Assembly (NCBI RefSeq): GCF_024746815.1
Contig: NZ_CP080525.1
Span: forward strand, 4,086,501-4,150,500
From: Mesorhizobium sp. AR07
GTDB taxonomy: Bacteria > Pseudomonadota > Alphaproteobacteria > Rhizobiales > Rhizobiaceae
Length of the DNA stretch: 64,000 bases
Direction: 5' to 3'
A program made the translations under genes and the position numbers. The notes beneath the pieces are model-generated. The model was not told the origin of the DNA and made no database searches. It saw only the letters and a program-made list of their open reading frames with translations. Shown here one piece after another: positions 37,910-47,125 of this stretch (positions are counted from its first letter, which is position 1; every line of letters begins with the position of its first letter).

Positions 37910-38614
37910 ATGGCCAAGGCGGTGAAGCAACCAGCATCGGACGGCGAAAAGATCGTGCTTTCGATCGATATCGGCGGCTCGCATGTCAAGATCCTCACGA
38001 GCGCCGGCGGCGCGGAGCGCCGCGTCGATTCCGGGCCCGGCCTGACGCCGCAACAGATGACCGATGCGGTGAAGAAGCTCGCCGAGGGCCTGTCCTACGA
38101 CGTCATCTCGATGGGTTATCCTGGTCCGGTCAACCACAACAGGCCGCTCACCGACCCTGCCAATCTCGGCAAGGGTTGGGTTGGCTACGATTTCGCCGCG
38201 CAATTCGGCAAGCCGGTGAAGATGGTCAACGACGCGCTGATGCAGGCCATCGGCAGCTATGAGGGCGGCCGCATGCTGTTCGTCGGGCTGGGAACCGGCC
38301 TCGGTGCCGCGATGATCGTCGACAATGTCGCCCAACCGATGGAACTCGCCCACCTTCCCTACAAGAAGGGCAAGAGTTTCGAGGACTATGTCGGCGAACG
38401 CGGCCTGGAAAAGCGCGGCAAGAAGAAATGGCGCAAATATGTTTTCGACGTCGTCGACCGGCTTCGTGCCGCCATGCAGCCGGACTATGTCGTCATTGGC
38501 GGCGGCAATGTCGACAAGCTCGATGACTTGCCCGCCGACACCAGGCGCGGCGACAACACACGCGCCTTCGAAGGCGGATTTCGTTTGTGGCGCGACAAGG
38601 CGCTGATAGTCTGA
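37910..38614 (+). CDS. ROK-family glucokinase, polyphosphate-glucokinase-like
   Basis: A 234-residue sugar kinase that would phosphorylate glucose, feeding the zwf product upstream in the path. It has the phosphate-binding DIGGSHVKILTS near the N-terminus, GYPGPVNHN, and LGTGLGAAMIVD. The basic stretch RGKKKWRK and PDYVVIGGGN near the C-terminus resemble bacterial polyphosphate glucokinases. ATG at 37910 lies 9 bp after GGAG; an ATG at 37892 that overlaps the zwf stop has no ribosome site. Whether it uses polyphosphate or ATP cannot be settled by reading alone. Confidence 0.82.
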   Translation: MAKAVKQPASDGEKIVLSIDIGGSHVKILTSAGGAERRVDSGPGLTPQQMTDAVKKLAEGLSYDVISMGYPGPVNHNRPLTDPANLGKGWVGYDFAAQFGKPVKMVNDALMQAIGSYEGGRMLFVGLGTGLGAAMIVDNVAQPMELAHLPYKKGKSFEDYVGERGLEKRGKKKWRKYVFDVVDRLRAAMQPDYVVIGGGNVDKLDDLPADTRRGDNTRAFEGGFRLWRDKALIV

Positions 38615-38829
38615 TATTGTTATTGTTCAATATAGTTGTTCAAAATAACGTGTGACGCGACGCCAAGTCATTGCATTGCGCAGATTTGCCGACTAGGAAT
38701 TTCGCGCTACAACAACGCCGCCCGTCCTGTGGATGCACAAAGGACGCCGTAGCATTTTGATTTCGCGCATGATCCTTTCCGGAAATCGAATCCGATTTTC
38801 AGGTCATTCGCTTTAGACGGAGAAATAGA
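38615..38829. promoter_or_regulatory. AT-rich mucR upstream region with repeated TTGTTCAA and a palindrome
   Basis: From 38615 the sequence becomes AT-rich, with TTGTTCAATATA and TTGTTCAAAATAA repeated about 13 bp apart, the kind of sequence MucR-type proteins bind and use for autoregulation. From about 38762 to 38816 a different palindrome of the rhizobial repeat type (GCGCATGATCC, CCGGAAATCGAATCCGATTTTC) precedes the gene. The autoregulation is inference. Confidence 0.45.
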
Positions 38830-39291
38830 TTGACCGACGATAACGACAGCGCCCGTAAAGACATCGACCTGCTCGAGCTGACCGCTCACATCGTGTCCGC
38901 TTACGTCGAGAAGAACCGCTTGCCCGTTTCTGGTCTCGCCGACCTGATCGCCAGCGTCAGCGCGTCGATAAGCGGGCTTGGCCAGCCGGTGGTGCCGGTG
39001 GCGGCGCCGCTGGTCCCGGCGGTCAACCCCAAGAAGTCGGTGACGCCGGACTTCATCATCTGCCTCGAAGACGGCAAGAAGTTCAAATCCCTGAAGCGTC
39101 ATCTCGGCGTGCATTTCAACCTGACGCCGGACGCCTACCGCGCCAAATGGGGCTTGGCATCGGACTATCCGATGGTCGCCCCCAATTATGCCGCTTCGCG
39201 TTCGCTGCTGGCGAAGTCGATCGGCCTCGGCCGCAAGGCTGCCCCCGTGAAGGCACCCGTCAAGGGCAGGAAGGCGAAGGCTTCGGCCTGA
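38830..39291 (+). CDS. mucR: MucR/Ros-family zinc-finger transcriptional regulator
   Basis: A 153-residue nucleoid-associated regulator of exopolysaccharide, motility and cell-cycle genes in the Hyphomicrobiales. It contains the characteristic PDFIICLEDGKKFKSLKRHL: Cys-x2-Asp, then His-x3-His, as zinc ligands, followed by LTPDAYRAKWGL and YPMVAPNYAA. The start is TTG with GGAGA 6 bp upstream. The C-terminus is a lysine-rich tail of about 25 residues (KAPVKGRKAKA). It is followed by a strong hairpin terminator and preceded by an AT-rich region. Confidence 0.9.
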   Translation: MTDDNDSARKDIDLLELTAHIVSAYVEKNRLPVSGLADLIASVSASISGLGQPVVPVAAPLVPAVNPKKSVTPDFIICLEDGKKFKSLKRHLGVHFNLTPDAYRAKWGLASDYPMVAPNYAASRSLLAKSIGLGRKAAPVKAPVKGRKAKASA

Positions 39292-39359
39292 GGCAGGTCG
39301 CCCCAAAGTGCCTTCCTGAAACAAAGACCTAAATTTGGCGCTGAGCCAATGGATTGATT

Positions 39360-39402
39360 GAAGCCTGCCGGCGAAACCGCCTTGGCAGGCTTCATGTTTT
39401 TG
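39360..39402 (+). terminator. rho-independent terminator after mucR
   Basis: Perfect arms GAAGCCTGCC (39360-39369) and GGCAGGCTTC (39384-39393) with a 14-base loop, followed by ATGTTTTTG. It lies 68 bp after the mucR stop. Confidence 0.75.
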
Positions 39403-39443
39403 TGGCTTGGATAAACCGGATAGGTTCTTTGAGGGGGGAAGCC

Positions 39444-40544
39444 ATGAACTACACCAGGATGGTGATCGAGAAAGAGGCGCCGGAAGAGTACGGCTACGAC
39501 CGTATCCGCTTCAATCTTTCCGAAAGTTCGATCGCCGACCAGAAACTCTCCGACATCGGCCTGTCTTTGCCCGATCTTACGCTTTTCTATGGCGAGCATC
39601 GCGGCGACAAGGAGTTGCGCGCGCTGATCGCGGCGCAGGACGTCGGCGTTTCGCCCGACGATGTCCTGGTCACCGCCGGTGCCGCCGGTGCCTTGTTCAT
39701 CATCTCGACCTCGCTTTTGTCGGCGGACGATCATCTGGTCGTCATCAGGCCCAACTATGCCACAAACATCGAGACCCCAAGGGCGATCGGCTGCGCCATC
39801 AGCTTTGTCGACCTGGCCTTCGAGAACGGCTTCGCCATCGATGTCAGCCAAGTCGCCGCGGCGATCCGGCCGAACACCAGGCTGATCAACGTCACCTGCC
39901 CGCACAACCCGACCGGCACGATGATGAACCGGGCCGAACTCGATGCGCTGGTCGCGCTCGCCGAGCGCAGCAATTGTCATCTGCTGGTCGACGAAACCTA
40001 TCGCGACCTCTCCTATGGCAAGCACCTGCCGTCGGCGGCCTCGCTGAGCCGGAAGGCGATCAGCGTCTCGTCGCTGTCCAAGGCCTTCGGCATTCCCGGT
40101 ATCCGCATCGGCTGGCTGATCACCAGGGATGTGGCGTTGCAGGAAAAATTCCTCGCCGCCAAGGAGCAGATCGGCATCTGCGGCAGCGTCATCGACGAAG
40201 GCATTGCGCGCGGCATGCTTGAGCGCCGGGACGCGTTCCTGGCGACGCTGCTGCCCGAAATGGCCAGGCGCCGCGACATCGTCCAGGCCTGGATCGACCG
40301 CGAGCCGCTGGTCGACTGGGTGCGGCCCGAAGGCGGCGTCGTCGGTTTCCCGCGCCTGAATGTCGATCCCGGCTTCAACCTCGACCGGTTCTACGTCAAC
40401 CTGCTGGAAAACCACGGCACCTATGTCGGACCCGGCCACTGGTTCGAAATGGAGAAGCGCTTCTTCCGCATTGGTTTCGGCTGGCCGACAGAAGCCGAAT
40501 TGAGGGGCGGCTTGGACGCCATCTCCGCCGCGCTGAGGGAATAA
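39444..40544 (+). CDS. PLP-dependent aminotransferase, class I/II
   Basis: A 366-residue fold-type I aminotransferase. The conserved features are TAGAAGALF (cofactor phosphate), NPTGTMMNRAEL, DETYRDLSYG (aspartate holding the PLP nitrogen), and SSLSKAFGIPGIRIGW, whose lysine forms the Schiff base. It lies alone between a MucR terminator and an MFS transporter. ATG at 39444 follows GAGGGGGGAA. Amino donor and acceptor cannot be named. Neighbouring transport suggests a role in amino-acid or amine use (weak inference). Confidence 0.85.
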   Translation: MNYTRMVIEKEAPEEYGYDRIRFNLSESSIADQKLSDIGLSLPDLTLFYGEHRGDKELRALIAAQDVGVSPDDVLVTAGAAGALFIISTSLLSADDHLVVIRPNYATNIETPRAIGCAISFVDLAFENGFAIDVSQVAAAIRPNTRLINVTCPHNPTGTMMNRAELDALVALAERSNCHLLVDETYRDLSYGKHLPSAASLSRKAISVSSLSKAFGIPGIRIGWLITRDVALQEKFLAAKEQIGICGSVIDEGIARGMLERRDAFLATLLPEMARRRDIVQAWIDREPLVDWVRPEGGVVGFPRLNVDPGFNLDRFYVNLLENHGTYVGPGHWFEMEKRFFRIGFGWPTEAELRGGLDAISAALRE

Positions 40545-40704
40545 CGTCCTCGTTCGATCAACGGAACAGGCTGAAAATTCCTTGATCCAGTGCTGATTTT
40601 GGCGCACATCGCGCAGCGAACTTTGTTAGAAGTTCCCTTGGCCGGAACAGCGCCCATCCGGGAAGTGCCCCGCCGGCCGATGCCATCGCAGCGGGGCCAT
40701 ATCC

Positions 40705-41946
40705 ATGACATCCCAAGCCCAACTATCACCCGACCAGCGCTATGCCGCGTTCCGCCACCGCTCCTTCCTGAGCTATTGGGCGGCGCGTTTCCTCACCACA
40801 TTCGCCACCATGATCGTGTCCGTCGCGGTCGGCTGGCAGATGTACGACCTGACCCGCGACCCGCTCGATCTCGGCCTGGTCGGCATCGTCCAGTTCCTGC
40901 CGTCGCTGCTGCTGGTGCTGGTCACCGGCGTCGTCGCCGACCGCTTCGGCCGCCGCCTGATCATGGCGCTGGCGGTGGTGGTGGAGGCGATCTGCGCGCT
41001 GGCGCTGCTGTTTCTGACGCTGCGCGGCATCAGCGGACCGCTGCCGATCTTCGCCGTGCTCGCCATGTTCGGCGTCGCCCGCGCCTTCTTCGGCCCGGCC
41101 TCCGCCTCGCTGTTCGCCAACCTCGTACCACCTGAGGATTTCGCCAACGCCATCGCCTGGAATTCGTCGGCCTGGCAGACGGCGACCATCGTCGGGCCGG
41201 TCGCCGGCGGCCTGCTCTATGGCGTGTCGGCGGAAGTGGCCTACGGCACCGCCGCCGTGCTGATGCTGGCCGCCGGGCTGCTGATCTTCACCATCCCGAA
41301 GCCCTCGCAGCACACCGAGACCGAAAAACCGACGCTGCAGAACCTGTTCGGTGGGTTCAGCTACATCTGGAGCGAGAAGATCGTGCTTGGCGCCATCTCG
41401 CTCGATCTGTTCGCCGTGCTGCTGTCGGGCGCCTCAGCCTTGCTGCCGATCTACGCCCGCGACATTCTCCATCTCGGTCCCTGGGGTCTCGGCCTGCTGC
41501 GCTCGGCGCCGAGTGTCGGCGCCATCTGCGTCGCCGTCTGGCTGGCCGGCCATCCGCTTCGCAACCACGCTGGCATGATCATGCTCTGCTCTGCCGCGGC
41601 ATTCGGCGCCTGCACCGTGCTGTTTGGCCTGTCGACCGTCACCTGGCTGTCGATCGCAGCGCTTGCCTGCCTCGGCGCCACCGACATGTTCAGCGTCTAC
41701 ATCAGGGAGACCCTGATCCAGCTGTGGACGCCCGACCATGTGCGTGGCCGCGTCAACGCCGTCAACCAGGTGTTTGTCGGTGCTTCCAACGAATTGGGCG
41801 AATTCCGCGCCGGCACCATGGCGGCGCTGATCGGCACGGTTCCGGCCGTCGTGGTCGGCGGCGTCGGCGCGGCTGTCGTGGTGGGACTGTGGATGGTGCT
41901 GTTTCCGCAGCTGCGCAAGGTGCGCCACCTCGATGGGCGGAACTGA
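40705..41946 (+). CDS. major facilitator superfamily transporter (EntS-like)
   Basis: A 413-residue inner-membrane transporter with about twelve spans. The cytoplasmic loop GVVADRFGRRL after span 2 is the MFS motif A. WNSSAWQTATIVGPVAGGLLYG and EKIVLGAISLDLFAVLLSGASALLPIYARDIL are typical of the enterobactin-exporter/MFS_3 branch. It is in the same direction as the aminotransferase but 160 bp away. Substrate is unknown. Confidence 0.85.
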   Translation: MTSQAQLSPDQRYAAFRHRSFLSYWAARFLTTFATMIVSVAVGWQMYDLTRDPLDLGLVGIVQFLPSLLLVLVTGVVADRFGRRLIMALAVVVEAICALALLFLTLRGISGPLPIFAVLAMFGVARAFFGPASASLFANLVPPEDFANAIAWNSSAWQTATIVGPVAGGLLYGVSAEVAYGTAAVLMLAAGLLIFTIPKPSQHTETEKPTLQNLFGGFSYIWSEKIVLGAISLDLFAVLLSGASALLPIYARDILHLGPWGLGLLRSAPSVGAICVAVWLAGHPLRNHAGMIMLCSAAAFGACTVLFGLSTVTWLSIAALACLGATDMFSVYIRETLIQLWTPDHVRGRVNAVNQVFVGASNELGEFRAGTMAALIGTVPAVVVGGVGAAVVVGLWMVLFPQLRKVRHLDGRN

Positions 41947-41949
41947 CGT

Positions 41950-42666
41950 TTACCGCACTACCGGCTTGCCGAAAATCATCCGCAGGAATTCGTCCAGCCA
42001 GCGCTTGAGGTGCATGTCCCAGATCAGCCGGCCGCCGAGATGATCGCGGCCGGGCTGCGCGCCCGGCAATTCGAAACGCTGGGCGCCGCGCACCACCCAG
42101 CGCTGCATCATCACCCTGGTCAGTTCGCCATGGAACTGGATGCCCCAGGCATTGTCGCCGTAGCGGAAGGCCTGGTTGGGATAGGTTTCCGCCGTCGCCA
42201 GCAGCGTCGCGTCCCTCGGCAGCGAAAAGCCCTCACGGTGGAACTGATAGACCATCTCCGGCCAGTGCATCAGTTTCTTGCCGGCGTCTGTCGCCTTCAG
42301 CGGATACCAGCCGATCTCGACCAGCCCTTCGCCATGACCCTCGACCTTGCCGCCGAGATGGTTGACCAGCATTTGCGCACCAAGGCAGATGCCGAGGAAC
42401 GGCCGGTTCTCCCTGAGCGGAATTTCCAGCCAGGCGGTCTCGCGGCGGACGAACTCGTCCTCGTCATTGGCGCTCATCGGGCCGCCGAACACCACCGTGC
42501 CGGCGTGGCCGTCCAGTGTTTCCGGCAAGGCATCGCCAAGCGGCGGCCGGCGAATGTCGAGCTCGAAACCTTCTTCCAAAAGCATGTGGCCGACGCGTCC
42601 GGAGCTCGAATTCTCCTGATGCAGCACGATCAGGATCTTTGGCTTCGAACTTGTTTGGCGCGGCAT
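41950..42666 (-). CDS. class I glutamine amidotransferase (GMP synthase-like)
   Basis: A 238-residue glutaminase-fold protein that would release ammonia from glutamine. The nucleophile cysteine is in PFLGICLGAQML, and the catalytic histidine is in GIQFHGELT. It lacks a synthase domain, so a partner or a different gamma-glutamyl substrate is needed. It lies 18 bp after the TerB gene on the same strand. Convergent with the MFS transporter, whose stop is 3 bp away. Confidence 0.82.
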   Translation of the reverse strand: MPRQTSSKPKILIVLHQENSSSGRVGHMLLEEGFELDIRRPPLGDALPETLDGHAGTVVFGGPMSANDEDEFVRRETAWLEIPLRENRPFLGICLGAQMLVNHLGGKVEGHGEGLVEIGWYPLKATDAGKKLMHWPEMVYQFHREGFSLPRDATLLATAETYPNQAFRYGDNAWGIQFHGELTRVMMQRWVVRGAQRFELPGAQPGRDHLGGRLIWDMHLKRWLDEFLRMIFGKPVVR

Positions 42667-42684
42667 GGGCAGGCGAAATCCCGT

Positions 42685-43164
42685 CTATTCGTCGCTCGAT
42701 GTCCCGGTCGCGCCGGGTGCTTGCGCCGCCGCCTTGCGGCGCGCCTCGACGCGGTCGCGGCGTTCGACGCCGATCAGTTCGGCGACGCGCCAGACCGTGT
42801 TGTCCTCCAACTCGTGCAACTCGCCATCGGCATAGACGATCTCCCACATCAAGCCGATGAAAGCTTTGCGCGCATCGGCATCGAGGTGACGCTTGAGCAC
42901 ACTGGTGAAGGCATAGAGATCGATCGCTTCGTTATCGGCCCGCTCGCCGGCGGCGGCGAGCGCTTCGAGTTCGGCGCCGCTGATCGAATAGCTCTCGGCC
43001 AGCACCGCCTTGAACCGCTCCCACTCGACGTCCTGGCGCACACCATCGGCATTCATGACGTGATAGAGCAGCGCCGAAGCCGCAACGCGCGGATCGTCGG
43101 TGCCGGCATGCGTGCCGGCACCGGCCGGCAAATCCCTGAGAAATGACAGAACGCGTTCAAACAT
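42685..43164 (-). CDS. TerB-family (tellurite resistance-like) protein
   Basis: A 159-residue helical protein with the TerB/DUF533 pattern: RVAASALLYHVMNADG near 27, and again IGLMWEIVYADGELHELEDN near 105, each an acidic metal-binding-like turn. ATG at 43164 (MFERVL) is preceded by GGGGA. It lies between hemY and the amidotransferase, a setting seen in several alphaproteobacteria. Its role is unknown and tellurite resistance is not implied by name alone. Confidence 0.75.
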   Translation of the reverse strand: MFERVLSFLRDLPAGAGTHAGTDDPRVAASALLYHVMNADGVRQDVEWERFKAVLAESYSISGAELEALAAAGERADNEAIDLYAFTSVLKRHLDADARKAFIGLMWEIVYADGELHELEDNTVWRVAELIGVERRDRVEARRKAAAQAPGATGTSSDE

Positions 43165-43200
43165 AAGTCCATTCCCCAACGGCCTGACGGCCGGCCCAAT

Positions 43201-44802
43201 TCAAAACAGCCTAAACCGACGCCGCGACTTTTCCGCTTCCTCGTCCGGGTCGACGCCGGGATCGTCCGGCAGCCGCGCAAGCTCCTCGGCCGGCTCGACG
43301 GCCTCGGCATCGGTCGGCACCGTGGCGAAGGCGGCCGCCGTGATCGGCCTGACATGATCTTCTTCGCGGCTTTCAGCTTGCTTGCCCGCCGACGTCTCGC
43401 CACCGGCGTCATCGATTACCTCGACCGGCCTTTCGCCGGCCGGCTTTGCCAGCGCTTCGATGGCCGGCACGGAGGCGGCTGGTGCATCGTCATGGCTGTC
43501 GATCAGATGGCCGAGCCGCTCCATCGGTGCGCGCCATTCGAAGGCGTCGAGCCGGCCGGTGACCGGCGATGCCGGCGCCCAGCGCTCGGAAACGACGCCA
43601 TCGGCGACCCAGGCCGGATCGCGCGGCGCCCGCAGCGCCCTCGACAGCAGCTGCCGCACCTTGCCCTGGTCGCCGGTTTCGGCCTCCTCGATGTCGGCCA
43701 GGAGCAGATAAGCACCCTCGCGGCGGTCCATCCGGATCGCGGCTTCGGCCTCGCGGCGGGCGGTCGAAAAATCCTGCGCGTCGAGTGCGGCGCGCGCCAC
43801 CGTCATCGACGACTCGGCGTGGTTCTTCTTCATCTCCTGCAGCTTCTTCGCCCGGTTGAGGCGGTCGAGCACGGCATCGCCCGGCCGTGCATGGGTATAG
43901 AGTTCTGATATCTCCGGATGCGGCTCGGCCTTCCACGCCGCCTCGAGAATTTTCGAGCCCTTGCGCACATCGTTCTGCTTGAACAGCGCGGCGGCTGCGG
44001 CAACGGCGGCGGGGGCGAAGTCCGGCCGCAGCCGGTTGGCCTCGATCGCCGCGGTTCTGGCCGCGGTGGGATCGCTGTCGGCAAGCGCCTGTGCCTTGGC
44101 CGTCAGCAGCACGGCGCGGCGGCGGTTGGCGGCATCGCGCTCGATCTGCCGTGTCGACTTCTGCGCGTCGACCAGTTTCAAGGCACCGTCCCAGTCGCCG
44201 CGCGCGGTGAGTTCTTCCAAGGTCGATTCGGCCGCCCAGGCCAGTTGCGGCGCCATCACGGCGGCACGGCCGGCATAGTGCCGCGCGGCGTTGCGGTCGC
44301 CGAGCCGTTCGGCTTCGAGATAAAGCCCGCGCAGGCCGAGCAGCCGCATTTCGGGATCGTCGAGCATGCTTTCGAACTTCTGCCGCGCGCCTTCATGATC
44401 GCCTTCGAGCAGCGATGCCTGCGCCTCGAGCAGATGGATCAGCGGCTCCTGGTCGGAGCGGATCAGCTTGGCGGCTTCCTTGGTCTTCTTGCGGGCCAGC
44501 GCGCCGTCACCGGCGCCGGCCGCGATCATGCCGGTCGACAGCGCCTGATAGCCGCGGTCGCGGCGGCGCACGCGGAAATAGCGCGAGATGGTGTAGGGGC
44601 TGGTCCACAGCGACTTGACCAGCCACCACAGGATCATCACCCCGGCAACGACGGCAACCACCGCCACCGCCGCGACCATCAGGCTGACCTGGTATTGGTA
44701 GCCGTTGAAGGTGGCGACCATGTCGCCCGGCCGGTCGGCCAGCCAGGCAAAGCCGAGCCCGAGCGCGAAAACGACGATGAGGAAGGCTAGCAGGCGGATC
44801 AT
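43201..44802 (-). CDS. hemY: HemY-type tetratricopeptide membrane protein
   Basis: A 533-residue inner-membrane protein with two N-terminal hydrophobic segments (about 3-22 and 40-65). The rest is cytoplasmic TPR-like helices (for example GLRGLYLEAERLGDRNAA and TVARAALDAQDF) and an acidic tail. The conserved proteobacterial neighbourhood with hemD/hemC supports the name, though the biochemical role in haem formation is not established. It is 10 bp downstream of the mitofilin-like gene. Confidence 0.85.
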   Translation of the reverse strand: MIRLLAFLIVVFALGLGFAWLADRPGDMVATFNGYQYQVSLMVAAVAVVAVVAGVMILWWLVKSLWTSPYTISRYFRVRRRDRGYQALSTGMIAAGAGDGALARKKTKEAAKLIRSDQEPLIHLLEAQASLLEGDHEGARQKFESMLDDPEMRLLGLRGLYLEAERLGDRNAARHYAGRAAVMAPQLAWAAESTLEELTARGDWDGALKLVDAQKSTRQIERDAANRRRAVLLTAKAQALADSDPTAARTAAIEANRLRPDFAPAAVAAAAALFKQNDVRKGSKILEAAWKAEPHPEISELYTHARPGDAVLDRLNRAKKLQEMKKNHAESSMTVARAALDAQDFSTARREAEAAIRMDRREGAYLLLADIEEAETGDQGKVRQLLSRALRAPRDPAWVADGVVSERWAPASPVTGRLDAFEWRAPMERLGHLIDSHDDAPAASVPAIEALAKPAGERPVEVIDDAGGETSAGKQAESREEDHVRPITAAAFATVPTDAEAVEPAEELARLPDDPGVDPDEEAEKSRRRFRLF

Positions 44803-44812
44803 GGTGTTGCCC

Positions 44813-46276
44813 TCATGCCTTCATCGCGCCGGAGATCAGCGCGTCGACCTGCGTTTCAACCTCGATGCGCGCCTTCAATTTGCCGGCAAAGTCGGCACCG
44901 GCGGCCTTCGCGGCTTCGGGCAATTTTTCATACTCGCTGAGCGCCTTGGCATAGTCGCCCTGGTTGACCGCCACCTCCATGCGCGCGACGGTTTCCGGCG
45001 CACCGGCACCTTCGACGGCGCCGATCGGCCGGACCTTGACCAGCGATTCGGCGCTCGACAAAAGGTTCTGCAGGAAGCCGGCATTCTGATCGACAGGCGT
45101 TGCGGCGGCGACCATGGCACTGGCGGCGGCATCGGCTTGCGATGCGATCTCGGCATGAGTGGGCACGCCTTTCTCGGCATAGGGGCGCAGCGTTGCAAGC
45201 TGCGGCGCGTCCGGCGCAATCGCGGCAAAGGTTTCGAGTTCGGCCGAGAACGGCGTGCCACGGTCGAGTGCTGCCTTCAGCGCCGACGCGGCGATGGCCA
45301 GCGCGATCTTCGGCTGTCCTGCCGCAGCCTCGACCTTGCCGGAAAGCTGCGACACCGACTGCTCGAGTGCGGTGAGCCGGCCATCCTGCGCCGTCGTCGC
45401 CTCGCCGGCGGATTTCACCAGCGCATCGAGACCAGCCAGCTTTTCGTTGAGCGGGCCGAGATCGACCGGCGCCGCACCGCCGGCCTTGCCAAGGGCGGCG
45501 ACCGCCGTTTCGATCTGCTTGACCTTGTCGCCCAGCGTGGCCACCCCGGCAGCGTCACCGGCGCCGCCATGCTCGACCGCCGATTTCAGAGCCGCGACAT
45601 CGCTCTTGACCTGATCCAGCGCGGACGACAGGCCGTTGACCTTGGCAGACGTGTCGCCATTGCCGCCGGTGTCCTTGAGGCCGGCCATTTCGCTCTTCAG
45701 CGCGGCGATCTGGCTGTTGACGCCGTCGAGCGAGGCGACGGAACCCGGCGCGCCGAGCAGGCCGGCAAATTGCAGCCCGCCGGCGCCGACGAGTGCAATG
45801 ACACCACCGATGATGCCAGCGGCGATGCCGTTGATGCCGCCGCGCTTCGGCTGCACTGCCATGGTTTCACTCCTTGCCTCGGCATTGCTCGCCGCCTGTT
45901 TGGTCTCGCTGGTTTTGGCGGATGCATCTTCAAAGCTGTAGTCAAAAGCCTTGGCGCGATTGGGCGGCTCATCCGAGCCAGCCGGATAGGGCAGCTCCGG
46001 TTCGGTGGTCTTGGCCCCGGCATCTGTCGGTGCCTCCGGCTCGGCCGGTCCTGCGGCGTCGGCATGCTCCCAGGGTTCGAGATCGGTCTGGTCGGCATGC
46101 ACCGGCTCTTCGGGGACCTCGGCTTGGGAGGCGGCCTCCACTGGGGCTGCTTCGGCGCCGGCCTGGGGCTTGGCCGCGTCCTCGTCGACGATGCGCGAGA
46201 CGGCGCCGGGCTCGAGATCGATGGTCACCGGCTCGCGGCGGCTTTTCGAGTGTCGCATCTTCGGCGTCTTGACCAT
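44813..46276 (-). CDS. mitofilin-domain membrane protein (COG4223-like)
   Basis: A 487-residue protein with an acidic, proline-rich N-terminus, one hydrophobic segment near 170 (GIAAGIIGGVIALVGAGG), a coiled-coil of repeated LKSE/LGKA-type heptads (about 205-310), and a C-terminal mitofilin-like helical domain. Alphaproteobacterial homologues of mitofilin are encoded with hemY and hemD, the same order seen here. It may shape the inner membrane (family knowledge). ATG at 46276 follows GGAG. Confidence 0.8.
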   Translation of the reverse strand: MVKTPKMRHSKSRREPVTIDLEPGAVSRIVDEDAAKPQAGAEAAPVEAASQAEVPEEPVHADQTDLEPWEHADAAGPAEPEAPTDAGAKTTEPELPYPAGSDEPPNRAKAFDYSFEDASAKTSETKQAASNAEARSETMAVQPKRGGINGIAAGIIGGVIALVGAGGLQFAGLLGAPGSVASLDGVNSQIAALKSEMAGLKDTGGNGDTSAKVNGLSSALDQVKSDVAALKSAVEHGGAGDAAGVATLGDKVKQIETAVAALGKAGGAAPVDLGPLNEKLAGLDALVKSAGEATTAQDGRLTALEQSVSQLSGKVEAAAGQPKIALAIAASALKAALDRGTPFSAELETFAAIAPDAPQLATLRPYAEKGVPTHAEIASQADAAASAMVAAATPVDQNAGFLQNLLSSAESLVKVRPIGAVEGAGAPETVARMEVAVNQGDYAKALSEYEKLPEAAKAAGADFAGKLKARIEVETQVDALISGAMKA

Positions 46277-46386
46277 ACCTGGGCTCCGCACAATTCGCTT
46301 CGTCTCAACGCCTGGCGGCGCATGATGGTTCAGAAAGGGTCTAGCACATCACCAAGCGGTGAAAAGGGGCGGTGTGATGACGCGGG

Positions 46387-47124
46387 TCAGCTCACGCTCC
46401 GCAAAAGCGCCAGCAGCGCGTCCTCGTCGGGCCGCGCGGCAATGTGGATTCTTTCGCTGGCGGTATCGCCGAAGGCGGTGGCGATGCGCGCCGAAAGAGC
46501 GAAAAACCTTGTTTTTTCAAAGAATTCTTGCAGAGCAGGCCGGCTGGCCAGTATCTGCACCGCGACGGCGGCCTTGGCCGAATAGAGCAGCACCACATCG
46601 GCGGGTTGGCTAGACAGACGCTCAAGGATGGCCTCGTCCGAATAGTCCACCGCCAGCGTGTCATATGTCTCGATGGCGCGGACCCGAACGCCCGCCATCT
46701 TCAGCTCTTGTTCGAGTGCCGGAAACCGCAGGCGCCCGCAGAGATAGACGATGGTCTTCCCCGAGAAATCACCAGCAAGACCGTCGGCAAGCGCTTCGGC
46801 ATTGCCTTGGCCTTCGCTGACCGACAGAAACCCCGCTTTGCGCGCGGCTTCCGCCGTCCTTGTTCCCACGGCATGGCAAGGCAAGGCCGCGATCGATGCG
46901 ATGAGCGCCTTGGAAGCATGGCGCACGGCATTGGCGCTGGTGACGGCAACGGCGATGGCATCGCCTAGAACGAGCCCGGCATCGTCAGGAACGAGCCCGG
47001 CATCGACCGGCAGCGCCACGGTTTCGGTCAAGGGCAGAAGGATCGGCTGAAAACCGACCTCCCGCAGCCGGTGCGCCGTGCGCGAGGCGCCCGGTTCAGG
47101 TCTCGTCACCAGGACGCGACGCAT
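46387..47124 (-). CDS. hemD: uroporphyrinogen-III synthase
   Basis: Closes and rearranges hydroxymethylbilane to uroporphyrinogen III in tetrapyrrole synthesis. The 245-residue protein is of normal length, starting RRVLVTRPEPGASRTA and with DVVLLYSAKAAVAV in the second lobe. HemD proteins have few invariant residues, so context is important: it starts 1 bp after the hemC stop on the same strand and is followed by the mitofilin-like and hemY genes. Confidence 0.87.
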   Translation of the reverse strand: MRRVLVTRPEPGASRTAHRLREVGFQPILLPLTETVALPVDAGLVPDDAGLVLGDAIAVAVTSANAVRHASKALIASIAALPCHAVGTRTAEAARKAGFLSVSEGQGNAEALADGLAGDFSGKTIVYLCGRLRFPALEQELKMAGVRVRAIETYDTLAVDYSDEAILERLSSQPADVVLLYSAKAAVAVQILASRPALQEFFEKTRFFALSARIATAFGDTASERIHIAARPDEDALLALLRSVS

Positions 47125-47125
47125 T

